The notes: generated by a model not told the origin, from the sequence alone. A stretch of 23,969 nucleotides of DNA from Saccoglossus kowalevskii (GCF_000003605.2 NW_003116636.1:1-23969), one strand, 5' to 3'; counted from the first letter of the stretch, positions 12,701 to 23,969 are shown. A program made the numbers and translations.

Positions 12701-15700
12701 TTTAAATCAATATGGGAGAAAAGCTCAATATCAGCCCATGAAGTGACAGACCCATGCTTTGAATCAATATGGGAGAAAAGCTCAATATCAGCCCATGAAG
12801 TGACAGACCCATGCTTTGAATCAATATGGGAGAAAAGCTCAATATCAACCCATGAAGTGACAGACCCATGCTTTGAATCAATATGGGAGAAAAGCTTAAT
12901 ATCAGCCCATGAAGTGACAGACCCATGCTTTGAATCAATATGGGAGAAAAGCTCAATATCAGCCCATGAAGTGACAGACCCATGCTTTGAATCAATATGG
13001 GAGAAAAGCTCAATATCAACCCATGAAGTGACAGACCCATGCTTTGAATCAATATGGGAGAAAAGCTCAATATCAACCCATGAAGTGACAGACCCATGCT
13101 TTGAATCAATATGGGAGAAAAGCTCAATATCAGCCCATGAAGTGACAGACCCATGCTTTGAATCAATATGGGAGAAAAGCTCAATATCAGCCCATGAAGT
13201 GACAGACCCATGCTTTAAATCAATATGGGAGAAAAGCTCAATATCAGCCCATGAAGTGACAGACCCATGCTTTGAATCAATATGGGAGAAAAGCTCAATA
13301 TCAGCCCATGAAGTGACAGACCCATGCTTTGAATCAATATGGGAGAAAAGCTCAATATCAGCCCATGAAGTGACAGACCCATGCTTTAAATCAATATGGG
13401 AGAAAAGCTCAATATCAACCCATGAAGTGACAGACCCATGCTTTGAATCAATATGGGAGAAAAGCTCAATATCAGCCCATGAAGTGACAGACCCATGCTT
13501 TGAATCAATATGGGAGAAAAGCTCAATATCAGCCCATGAAGTGACAGACCCATGCTTTGAATCAATATGGGAGAAAAGCTCAATATCAGCCCATGAAGTG
13601 ACAGACCCATGCTTTGAATCAATATGGGAGAAAAGCTCAATATCAACCCATGAAGTGACAGACCCATGCTTTCAATCAATATGGGAGAAAAGCTTAATAT
13701 CAGCCCATGAAGTGACAGACCCATGCTTTAAATCAATATGGGAGAAAAGCTCAATATCAGCCCATGAAGTGACAGACCCATGCTTTGAATCAATATGGGA
13801 GAAAAGCTTAATATCAACCCATGAAGTGACAGACCCATGCTTTGAATCAATATGGGAGAAAAGCTCAATATCAGCCCATGAAGTGACAGACCCATGCTTT
13901 GAATCAATATGGGAGAAAAGCTTAATATCAACCCATGAAGTGACAGACCCATGCTTTGAATCAATATGGGAGAAAAGCTCAATATCAGCCCATGAAGTGA
14001 CAGACCCATGCTTTAAATCAATATGGGAGAAAAGCTCAATATCAGCCCATGAAGTGACAGACCCATGCTTTGAATCAATATTGGAGAAAAGCTCAATATC
14101 AGCCCATGAAGTGACAGACCCATGCTTTGAATCAATATGGGAGAAAAGCTCAATATCAGCCCATGAAGTGACAGACCCATGCTTTGAATCAATATTGGAG
14201 AAAAGCTCAATATCAGCCCATGAAGTGACAGACCCATGCTTTGAATCAATATGGGAGAAAAGCTCAATATCAACCCATGAAGTGACAGACCCATGCTTTG
14301 AATCAATATGGGAGAAAAGCTCAATATCAACCCATGAAGTGACAGACCCATGCTTTGAATCAATATGGGAGAAAAGCTCAATATCAGCCCATGAAGTGAC
14401 AGACCCATGCTTTGAATCAATATGGGAGAAAAGCTCAATATCAGCCCATGAAGTGACAGACCCATGCTTTGAATCAATATGGGAGAAAAGCTTAATATCA
14501 GCCCATGAAGTGACAGACCCATGCTTTGAATCAATATGGGAGAAAAGCTCAATATCAGCCCATGAAGTGACAGACCCATGCTTTAAATCAATATGGGAGA
14601 AAAGCTCAATATCAGCCCATGAAGTGACAGACCCATGCTTTGAATCAATATGGGAGAAAAGCTCAATATCAACCCATGAAGTGACAGACCCATGCTTTGA
14701 ATCAATATGGGAGAAAAGCTCAATATCAGCCCATGAAGTGACAGACCCATGCTTTGAATCAATATGGGAGAAAAGCTCAATATCAACCCATGAAGTGACA
14801 GACCCATGCTTTGAATCAATATGGGAGAAAAGCTCAATATCAGCCCATGAAGTGACAGACCCATGCTTTGAATCAATATGGGAGAAAAGCTCAATATCAG
14901 CCCATGAAGTGACAGACCCATGCTTTGAATCAATATGGGAGAAAAGCTCAATATCAGCCCATGAAGTGACAGACCCATGCTTTGAATCAATATGGGAGAA
15001 AAGCTCAATATCAACCCATGAAGTGACAGACCCATGCTTTGAATCAATATGGGAGAAAAGCTCAATATCAGCCCATGAAGTGACAGACCCATGCTTTGAA
15101 TCAATATGGGAGAAAAGCTCAATATCAGCCCATGAAGTGACAGACCCATGCTTTGAATCAATATGGGAGAAAAGCTCAATATCAGCCCATGAAGTGACAG
15201 ACCCATGCTTTGAATCAATATGGGAGAAAAGCTCAATATCAGCCCATGAAGTGACAGACCCATACTTTGAATCAATATTGGAGAAAAGCTCAATATCAGC
15301 CCATGAAGTGACAGACCCATGCTTTGAATCAATATGGGAGAAAAGCTCAATATCAACCCATGAAGTGACAGACCCATGCTTTGAATCAATATGGGAGAAA
15401 AGCTCAATATCAACCCATGAAGTGACAGACCCATGCTTTGAATCAATATGGGAGAAAAGCTTAATATCAGCCCATGAAGTGACAGACCCATGCTTTGAAT
15501 CAATATGGGAGAAAAGCTCAATATCAACCCATGAAGTGACAGACCCATGCTTTGAATCAATATGGGAGAAAAGCTCAATATCAACCCATGAAGTGACAGA
15601 CCCATGCTTTGAATCAATATGGGAGAAAAGCTCAATATCAGCCCATGAAGTGACAGACCCATGCTTTAAATCAATATGGGAGAAAAGCTCAATATCAGCC

Positions 15701-16579
15701 CATGAAGTGACAGATCCATGCTTTGAATCAATATGGGAGAAAAGCTCAATATCAGCCCATGAAGTGACAGACCCATGCTTTGAATCAATATGGGAGAAAA
15801 GCTTAATATCAACCCATGAAGTGACAGACCCATGCTTTGAATCAATATGGGAGAAAAGCTCAATATCAGCCCATGAAGTGACAGACCCATGCTTTGAATC
15901 AATATGGGAGAAAAGCTCAATATCAGCCCATGAAGTGACAGACCCATGCTTTGAATCAATATGGGAGAAAAGCTCAATATCAGCCCATGAAGTGACAGAC
16001 CCATGCTTTGAATCAATATGGGAGAAAAGCTCAATATCAGCCCATGAAGTGACAGACCCATGCTTTGAATCAATATGGGAGAAAAGCTTAATATCAGCCC
16101 ATGAAGTGACAGACCCATGCTTTGAATCAATATGGGAGAAAAGCTTAATATCAACCCATGAAGTGACAGACCCATGCTTTGAATCAATATGGGAGAAAAG
16201 CTCAATATCAACCCATGAAGTGACAGACCCATGCTTTGAATCAATATGGGAGAAAAGCTCAATATCAGCCCATGAAGTGACAGACCCATGCTTTGAATCA
16301 ATATGGGAGAAAAGCTCAATATCAACCCATGAAGTGACAGACCCATGCTTTGAATCAATATGGGAGAAAAGCTCAATATCAACCCATGAAGTGACAGACC
16401 CATGCTTTAAATCAATATGGGAGAAAAGCTTAATATCAGCCCATGAAGTGACAGACCCATGCTTTGAATCAATATGGGAGAAAAGCTTAATATCAACCCA
16501 TGAAGTGACAGACCCATGCTTTGAATCAATATGGGAGAAAAGCTCAATATCAGCCCATGAAGTGACAGACCCATGCTTT

Positions 16580-16638
16580 GAATCAATATGGGGAAGAAAA
16601 GCTTAATATCAACCCATGAAGTGACAGACCCATGCTTT
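16580..16638 (+). repeat. Irregular 59-bp unit 291 with a 2-bp insertion
   Basis: The run normally reading ATGGGAGAAAAGC here reads ATGGGGAAGAAAAGC, equivalent to inserting GA after the three Gs. It is the only interior length change I found in 418 units, and it moves all downstream units by 2 bp. In the plus-strand open frame it shifts the reading frame. The rest of the unit is of the ELT type and otherwise normal. Confidence 0.9.
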
Positions 16639-19600
16639 GAATCAATATGGGAGAAAAGCTCAATATCAACCCATGAAGTGACAGACCCATGCTTTGAATC
16701 AATATGGGAGAAAAGCTCAATATCAGCCCATGAAGTGACAGACCCATGCTTTGAATCAATATGGGAGAAAAGCTCAATATCAACCCATGAAGTGACAGAC
16801 CCATGCTTTGAATCAATATGGGAGAAAAGCTCAATATCAGCCCATGAAGTGACAGACCCATGCTTTGAATCAATATGGGAGAAAAGCTCAATATCAGCCC
16901 ATGAAGTGACAGACCCATGCTTTGAATCAATATGGGAGAAAAGCTCAATATCAGCCCATGAAGTGACAGACCCATGCTTTGAATCAATATGGGAGAAAAG
17001 CTCAATATCAGCCCATGAAGTGACAGACCCATGCTTTGAATCAATATGGGAGAAAAGCTTAATATCAGCCCATGAAGTGACAGACCCATGCTTTGAATCA
17101 ATATGGGAGAAAAGCTCAATATCAGCCCATGAAGTGACAGACCCATGCTTTGAATCAATATGGGAGAAAAGCTCAATATCAACCCATGAAGTGACAGACC
17201 CATGCTTTGAATCAATATGGGAGAAAAGCTCAATATCAGCCCATGAAGTGACAGACCCATGCTTTGAATCAATATGGGAGAAAAGCTCAATATCAGCCCA
17301 TGAAGTGACAGACCCATGCTTTAAATCAATATGGGAGAAAAGCTCAATATCAGCCCATGAAGTGACAGACCCATGCTTTAAATCAATATGGGAGAAAAGC
17401 TCAATATCAACCCATGAAGTGACAGACCCATGCTTTGAATCAATATGGGAGAAAAGCTCAATATCAGCCCATGAAGTGACAGACCCATGCTTTGAATCAA
17501 TATGGGAGAAAAGCTCAATATCAGCCCATGAAGTGACAGACCCATGCTTTGAATCAATATGGGAGAAAAGCTCAATATCAGCCCATGAAGTGACAGACCC
17601 ATGCTTTGAATCAATATGGGAGAAAAGCTCAATATCAACCCATGAAGTGACAGACCCATGCTTTGAATCAATATGGGAGAAAAGCTCAATATCAGCCCAT
17701 GAAGTGACAGACCCATGCTTTAAATCAATATGGGAGAAAAGCTCAATATCAGCCCATGAAGTGACAGACCCATGCTTTAAATCAATATGGGAGAAAAGCT
17801 CAATATCAGCCCATGAAGTGACAGACCCATGCTTTGAATCAATATGGGAGAAAAGCTTAATATCAGCCCATGAAGTGACAGACCCATGCTTTAAATCAAT
17901 ATTGGAGAAAAGCTCAATATCAACCCATGAAGTGACAGACCCATGCTTTGAATCAATATGGGAGAAAAGCTCAATATCAGCCCATGAAGTGACAGACCCA
18001 TGCTTTGAATCAATATGGGAGAAAAGCTTAATATCAGCCCATGAAGTGACAGACCCATGCTTTAAATCAATATAGGAGAAAAGCTTAATATCAGCCCATG
18101 AAGTGACAGACCCATGCTTTAAATCAATATGGGAGAAAAGCTCAATATCAACCCATGAAGTGACAGACCCATGCTTTAAATCAATATGGGAGAAAAGCTC
18201 AATATCAGCCCATGAAGTGACAGACCCATGCTTTGAATCAATATGGGAGAAAAGCTTAATATCAGCCCATGAAGTGACAGACCCATGCTTTGAATCAATA
18301 TGGGAGAAAAGCTCAATATCAGCCCATGAAGTGACAGACCCATGCTTTAAATCAATATGGGAGAAAAGCTTAATATCAGCCCATGAAGTGACAGACCCAT
18401 GCTTTAAATCAATATGGGAGAAAAGCTCAATATCAGCCCATGAAGTGACAGACCCATGCTTTGAATCAATATGGGAGAAAAGCTTAATATCAACCCATGA
18501 AGTGACAGACCCATGCTTTAAATCAATATGGGAGAAAAGCTTAATATCAGCCCATGAAGTGACAGACCCATGCTTTGAATCAATATGGGAGAAAAGCTCA
18601 ATATCAACCCATGAAGTGACAGACCCATGCTTTGAATCAATATGGGAGAAAAGCTTAATATCAGCCCATGAAGTGACAGACCCATGCTTTAAATCAATAT
18701 GGGAGAAAAGCTCAATATCAGCCCATGAAGTGACAGACCCATGCTTTGAATCAATATGGGAGAAAAGCTTAATATCAGCCCATGAAGTGACAGACCCATG
18801 CTTTGAATCAATATGGGAGAAAAGCTCAATATCAGCCCATGAAGTGACAGACCCATGCTTTGAATCAATATGGGAGAAAAGCTCAATATCAACCCATGAA
18901 GTGACAGACCCATGCTTTGAATCAATATGGGAGAAAAGCTCAATATCAGCCCATGAAGTGACAGACCCATGCTTTGAATCAATATGGGAGAAAAGCTCAA
19001 TATCAACCCATGAAGTGACAGACCCATGATTTAAATCAATATGGGAGAAAAGCTCAATATCAGCCCATGAAGTGACAGACCCATGCTTTGAATCAATATG
19101 GGAGAAAAGCTCAATATCAGCCCATGAAGTGACAGACCCATGCTTTGAATCAATATTGGAGAAAAGCTCAATATCAGCCCATGAAGTGACAGACCCATGC
19201 TTTGAATTAATATGGGAGAAAAGCTCAATATCAGCCCATGAAGTGACAGACCCATGCTTTGAATCAATATGGGAGAAAAGCTCAATATCAGCCCATGAAG
19301 TGACAGACCCATGCTTTGAATCAATATGGGAGAAAAGCTTAATATCAGCCCATGAAGTGACAGACCCATGCTTTGAATCAATATGGGAGAAAAGCTCAAT
19401 ATCAGCCCATGAAGTGACAGACCCATGCTTTGAATCAATATGGGAGAAAAGCTTAATATCAGCCCATGAAGTGACAGACCCATGCTTTGAATCAATATGG
19501 GAGAAAAGCTCAATATCAGCCCATGAAGTGACAGACCCATGCTTTGAATCAATATGGGAGAAAAGCTCAATATCAACCCATGAAGTGACAGACCCATGCT

Positions 19601-21107
19601 TTGAATCAATATGGGAGAAAAGCTCAATATCAGCCCATGAAGTGACAGACCCATGCTTTGAATCAATATGGGAGAAAAGCTCAATATCAACCCATGAAGT
19701 GACAGACCCATGCTTTGAATCAATATGGGAGAAAAGCTCAATATCAGCCCATGAAGTGACAGACCCATGCTTTGAATCAATATGGGAGAAAAGCTCAATA
19801 TCAGCCCATGAAGTGACAGACCCATGCTTTGAATCAATATGGGAGAAAAGCTCAATATCAGCCCATGAAGTGACAGACCCATGCTTTGAATCAATATGGG
19901 AGAAAAGCTCAATATCAGCCCATGAAGTGACAGACCCATGCTTTGAATCAATATGGGAGAAAAGCTCAATATCAGCCCATGAAGTGACAGACCCATGCTT
20001 TGAATCAATATGGGAGAAAAGCTCAATATCAGCCCATGAAGTGACAGACCCATGCTTTGAATCAATATGGGAGAAAAGCTCAATATCAACCCATGAAGTG
20101 ACAGACCCATGCTTTGAATCAATATGGGAGAAAAGCTCAATATCAACCCATGAAGTGACAGACCCATGCTTTGAATCAATATGGGAGAAAAGCTCAATAT
20201 CAGCCCATGAAGTGACAGACCCATGCTTTGAATCAATATGGGAGAAAAGCTCAATATCAACCCATGAAGTGACAGACCCATGCTTTGAATCAATATGGGA
20301 GAAAAGCTCAATATCAACCCATGAAGTGACAGACCCATGCTTTGAATCAATATTGGAGAAAAGCTCAATATCAGCCCATGAAGTGACAGACCCATGCTTT
20401 GAATCAATATGGGAGAAAAGCTCAATATCAGCCCATGAAGTGACAGACCCATGCTTTAAATCAATATTGGAGAAAAGCTCAATATCAGCCCATGAAGTGA
20501 CAGACCCATGCTTTGAATCAATATGGGAGAAAAGCTCAATATCAGCCCATGAAGTGACAGACCCATGCTTTAAATCAATATGGGAGAAAAGCTCAATATC
20601 AGCCCATGAAGTGACAGACCCATGCTTTGAATCAATATGGGAGAAAAGCTTAATATCAACCCATGAAGTGACAGACCCATGCTTTGAATCAATATTGGAG
20701 AAAAGCTCAATATCAGCCCATGAAGTGACAGACCCATGCTTTGAATCAATATTGGAGAAAAGCTCAATATCAGCCCATGAAATGACAGACCCATGCTTTG
20801 AATCAATATGGGAGAAAAGCTCAATATCAGCCCATGAAGTGACAGACCCATGCTTTGAATCAATATTGGAGAAAAGCTCAATATCAGCCCATGAAGTGAC
20901 AGACCCATGCTTTGAATCAATATGGGAGAAAAGCTCAATATCAGCCCATGAAGTGACAGACCCATGCTTTAAATCAATATGGGAGAAAAGCTTAATATCA
21001 GCCCATGAAGTGACAGACCCATGCTTTGAATCAATATGGGAGAAAAGCTCAATATCAGCCCATGAAGTGACAGACCCATGCTTTAAATCAATATGGGAGA
21101 AAAGCTT

Positions 21108-21513
21108 AATATCAGCCCATGAAGTGACAGACCCATGCTTTGAATCAATATGGGAGAAAAGCTCAATATCAGCCCATGAAGTGACAGACCCATGCTTTAA
21201 ATCAATATGGGAGAAAAGCTTAATATCAGCCAATGAAGTGACAGACCCATGCTTTAAATCAATAGGGGAGAAAAGCTCAATATCAGCCCATGAAGTGACA
21301 GACCCATGCTTTGAATCAATATGGGAGAAAAGCTTAATATCAACCCATGAAGTGACAGACCCATGCTTTAAATCAATATGGGAGAAAAGCTTAATATCAG
21401 CCCATGAAGTGACAGACCCATGCTTTGAATCAATATGGGAGAAAAGCTCAATATCAACCCATGAAGTGACAGACCCATGCTTTGAATCAATATGGGAGAA
21501 AAGCTTAATATCA
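21108..21513 (+). repeat. Array sub-block B2 with the same two rare linked variants (units 370-377)
   Basis: The rare changes at 21232 (His to Asn) and 21265 (Trp to Gly) lie in adjacent units 372 and 373, as in units 64 and 65. The separation is exactly 308 units (17,558 bp including the 2-bp insertion). Complete units 371-376 repeat the order ESA, KLA, KSA, ELT, KLA, EST. Upstream the order differs at once (KLA here, E(W to L)SA in block B1), so the shared tract has a sharp left edge. Confidence 0.85.
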
Positions 21514-23136
21514 GCCCATGAAGTGACAGACCCATGCTTTGAATCAATATGGGAGAAAAGCTCAATATCAGCCCATGAAGTGACAGACCCATGCTTTAAA
21601 TCAATATGGGAGAAAAGCTCAATATCAGCCCATGAAGTGACAGACCCATGCTTTAAATCAATATGGGAAAAAAGCTCAATATCAGCCCATGAAGTGACAG
21701 ACCCATGCTTTAAATCAATATGGGAGAAAAGCTCAATATCAGCCCATGAAGTGACAGACCCATGCTTTAAATCAATATGGGAGAAAAGCTTAATATCAAC
21801 CCATGAAGTGACAGACCCATGCTTTGAATCAATATGGGAGAAAAGCTTAATATCAACCCATGAAGTGACAGATCCATGCTTTGAATCAATATGGGAGAAA
21901 AGCTCAATATCAGCCCATGAAGTGACAGACCCATGCTTTGAATCAATATGGGAGAAAAGCTTAATATCAACCCATGAAGTGACAGACCCATGCTTTGAAT
22001 CAATATGGGAGAAAAGCTTAATATCAACCCATGAAGTGACAGACCCATGCTTTGAATCAATATGGGAGAAAAGCTTAATATCAACCCATGAAGTGACAGA
22101 CCCATGCTTTGAATCAATATGGGAGAAAAGCTTAATATCAGCCCATGAAGTGACAGACCCATGCTTTGAATCAATATGGGAGAAAAGCTCAATATCAGCC
22201 CATGAAGTGACAGACCCATGCTTTGAATCAATATGGGAGAAAAGCTCAATATCAACCCATGAAGTGACAGACCCATGCTTTGAATCAATATGGGAGAAAA
22301 GCTCAATATCAGCCCATGAAGTGACAGACCCATGCTTTGAATCAATATGGGAGAAAAGCTCAATATCAGCCCATGAAGTGACAGACCCATGCTTTGAATC
22401 AATATGGGAGAAAAGCTCAATATCAGCCCATGAAGTGACAGACCCATGCTTTGAATCAATATGGGAGAAAAGCTCAATATCAGCCCATGAAGTGACAGAC
22501 CCATGCTTTAAATCAATATGGGAGAAAAGCTCAATATCAACCCATGAAATGACAGACCCATGCTTTGAATCAATATGGGAGAAAAGCTCAATATCAGCCC
22601 ATGAAGTGACAGACCCATGCTTTGAATCAATATGGGAGAAAAGCTCAATATCAACCCATGAAGTGACAGATCCATGCTTTGAATCAATATGGGAGAAAAG
22701 CTCAATATCAGCCCATGAAGTGACAGACCCATGCTTTGAATCAATATGGGAGAAAAGCTCAATATCAGCCCATGAAGTGACAGACCCATGCTTTGAATCA
22801 ATATGGGAGAAAAGCTCAATATCAGCCCATGAAGTGACAGACCCATGCTTTAAATCAATATGGGAGAAAAGCTCAATATCAGCCCATGAAGTGACAGACC
22901 CATGCTTTGAATCAATATGGGAGAAAAGCTTAATATCAACCCATGAAGTGACAGACCCATGCTTTGAATCAATATGGGAGAAAAGCTTAATATCAGCCCA
23001 TGAAGTGACAGACCCATGCTTTGAATCAATATGGGAGAAAAGCTCAATATCAGCCCATGAAGTGACAGACCCATGCTTTGAATCAATATGGGAGAAAAGC
23101 TCAATATCAACCCATGAAGTGACAGACCCATGCTTT

Positions 23137-23535
23137 GAATCAATATGGGAGAAAAGCTCAATATCAGCCCATGAAGTGACAGACCCATGCTTTGAATCAA
23201 TATGGGAGAAAAGCTCAATATCAGCCCATGAAGTGACAGACCCATGCTTTGAATCAATATGGGAGAAAAGCTCAATATCAGCCCATGAAGTGACAGACCC
23301 ATGCTTTGAATCAATATGGGAGAAAAGCTCAATATCAGCCCATGAAGTGACAGACCCATGCTTTGAATCAATATGGGAGAAAAGCTCAATATCAGCCCAT
23401 GAAGTGACAGACCCATGCTTTGAATCAATATGGGAGAAAAGCTCAATATCAGCCCATGAAGTGACAGACCCATGCTTTGAATCAATATGGGAGAAAAGCT
23501 CAATATCAGCCCATGAAGTGACAGACCCATGCTTT
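23137..23535 (+). repeat. Uniform run of seven ESA units near the right end (406-412)
   Basis: Seven successive units are all of the ESA type and look identical. They are followed by KSA, two W-to-L units (414 and 415), KSA, ESA and then the degenerate terminal unit. Homogenised units therefore reach within about 350 bp of the array edge. Confidence 0.7.
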
Positions 23536-23820
23536 AAATCAATATGGGAGAAAAGCTCAATATCAGCCCATGAAGTGACAGACCCATGCTTTGAATCAAT
23601 ATTGGAGAAAAGCTCAATATCAGCCCATGAAGTGACAGACCCATGCTTTGAATCAATATTGGAGAAAAGCTCAATATCAGCCCATGAAGTGACAGATCCA
23701 TGCTTTAAATCAATATGGGAGAAAAGCTCAATATCAGCCCATGAAGTGACAGACCCATGCTTTGAATCAATATGGGAGAAAAGCTCAATATCAGCCCATG
23801 AAGTGACAGACCCATGCTTT

Positions 23821-23882
23821 GAATCAATATGGGAGAAAAGCTTATATCAGCCCGTGAAGTGACAGACCCATGCTTTGAATCA
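23821..23882 (+). repeat. Degenerate terminal unit 418 and 6-bp partial unit
   Basis: This last unit is 56 bp. One A is missing after AGCTT (the text reads AGCTTATATC), and an A to G at 23854 turns CCCATG into CCCGTG. That change makes the only CpG I can find in the window (23853-23854). The following GAATCA at 23877-23882 matches the start of another unit and then departs from it. Terminal units of tandem arrays are expected to be less homogenised than interior ones. Confidence 0.9.
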
Positions 23883-23969
23883 TCTCATCATGATGATCAG
23901 ACATTTTCAGAAACAAATTGAAAAGTAAACAGCATAAATATTTGTCATGGTTGAAACCATCCTAATGTC
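23883..23969. other. Right flank of the array, no gene seen
   Basis: These 87 bases are unrelated to the repeat and AT-rich. A perfect 12-bp palindrome, TCATCATGATGA, lies at 23885-23896, two bases beyond the last repeat match. A short inverted repeat, ATGGTT / AACCAT with a 2-base loop, lies at 23947-23960. I see no open frame of useful length and no RNA gene. Both structures are short enough to be chance. Confidence 0.7.

Larger units (their letters stand above)
10436..23862 (+). other. Continuation of the open frame, interrupted by stops and a frame shift
   Basis: After the TAG at 10433-10435 the same peptide repeat continues in the same register to about 16590. There the 2-bp insertion in unit 291 shifts the frame, and the old frame ends at 16606. 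In the new register it runs to a TAG at 18073-18075 (unit 317), then to a TGA at 19027-19029 (unit 333), then to 23860-23862. The last stop is reached because unit 418 has lost one base. Apparent starts after each stop are GTG codons inside the repeat and have no special context. The breaks lie in units otherwise like their neighbours, as expected for non-coding DNA accumulating changes. I see no gene here. Confidence 0.15.
50..23882 (+). repeat. 57-bp tandem satellite/minisatellite array, 418 units
   Basis: A 57-bp unit is repeated head to tail without spacers. Unit n starts at 50+57(n-1) for n up to 291, and at 16639+57(n-292) afterwards. The shift is a 2-bp insertion in unit 291. Unit 418 is 56 bp and is followed by a 6-bp partial unit. 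The ESA consensus unit has 21 A and 12 each of C, G and T (about 42% G+C) and contains no CpG. Variation is concentrated at offsets 1 (G/A), 11 (G/T), 23 (C/T), 31 (G/A) and 48 (C/T). In units 1-99, counted by hand, 32 carry A at offset 1, 21 carry T at offset 23, 28 carry A at offset 31 and 9 carry T at offset 11. Some variants create restriction sites: TTTAAA at the unit junction (offset 1 A), AAGCTT (offset 23 T) and AATATT (offset 11 T). Strand is arbitrary. I do not recognise the unit as a named satellite family. Copy number depends on the assembly being correct. Confidence 0.98.

Noticed and set aside
10433-18075. The two TGG to TAG changes as copies of one event
   Set aside because: The units differ (ESA type at unit 183, KLA type at unit 317) and so do their neighbours, so two separate G to A changes are simpler.
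10463-19074. GTG codons at 10463, 18103 and 19072 as real translation starts
   Set aside because: They are the ordinary Val codon present in nearly every unit and are simply the first usable codon after each stop.
46-21233. Long minus-strand open frames (for example 46-3675 and 16407-21233)
   Set aside because: They are the reverse reading of the same repeat. One of the two open minus frames is closed wherever offset 1 is A, which is why it appears as many short frames. There is no independent evidence of coding.
50-23882. CRISPR array
   Set aside because: Units adjoin directly with no unique spacers, the repeated unit is 57 bp, and no associated genes are present.
50-23882. Centromeric satellite with a CENP-B-like box
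   Set aside because: The CENP-B box needs CpG-containing motifs, and the unit contains no CpG. A centromeric role could still exist but nothing in the sequence shows it.
50-23882. Transposon-derived or mobile element
   Set aside because: There are no terminal inverted repeats, long terminal repeats, poly-A tail, enzyme genes or target duplication visible at the edges of the array.
23947-23960. Hairpin or terminator (ATGGTT / AACCAT) in the right flank
   Set aside because: The arms are six bases with a two-base loop and no T-run. This is too short and too poorly placed to support a function.

Overview
The window is almost entirely one tandem-repeat array. A 57-bp unit is repeated head to tail from position 50 to 23882: 418 units counted by position arithmetic, plus a 6-bp partial unit. 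The flanks are only 49 bp on the left and 87 bp on the right, and both look like ordinary AT-rich non-coding DNA. I see no recognisable gene, RNA gene, transposon, CRISPR array or promoter. A minisatellite or satellite block of this length, with a CpG-free unit and AT-rich flanks, points to a eukaryotic, probably animal, nuclear genome. That is inference: nothing in the window identifies the species or chromosome position.

Layout: 1-49 unique left flank; 50-16579 units 1-290 in one register; 16580-16638 unit 291, 59 bp long because of a 2-bp insertion; 16639-23820 units 292-417 in the new register; 23821-23876 unit 418, degenerate and 56 bp long; 23877-23882 partial unit; 23883-23969 unique right flank. 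Almost all variation falls at five unit offsets: 1 (G/A, rarely C), 11 (G/T), 23 (C/T), 31 (G/A) and 48 (C/T). The units therefore behave like bar-codes. Below, each unit is written by the residues its plus-strand frame would give: E or K (offset 1), W or L (offset 11, W unless stated), S or L (offset 23), A or T (offset 31). ESA is the commonest type.

Because 57 is divisible by 3, any frame without a stop in one unit stays open through the array. This explains a 3466-codon open frame at 35-10435 and long open frames on the opposite strand. The variation argues against a protein: four of the five common variable offsets change the residue, rare changes are mostly missense or nonsense, three units carry in-frame stops, and a 2-bp insertion shifts the frame. 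I do not call a coding gene.

The interest lies in the history of the array. Blocks of bar-coded units recur at distances of 11, 60 and 308 units, one stretch holds ten consecutive identical units, and variants are clustered by region. This is the pattern expected from unequal exchange, segmental duplication and local homogenisation. The right end is degenerate while the left end begins with a consensus unit. All counts are by eye.
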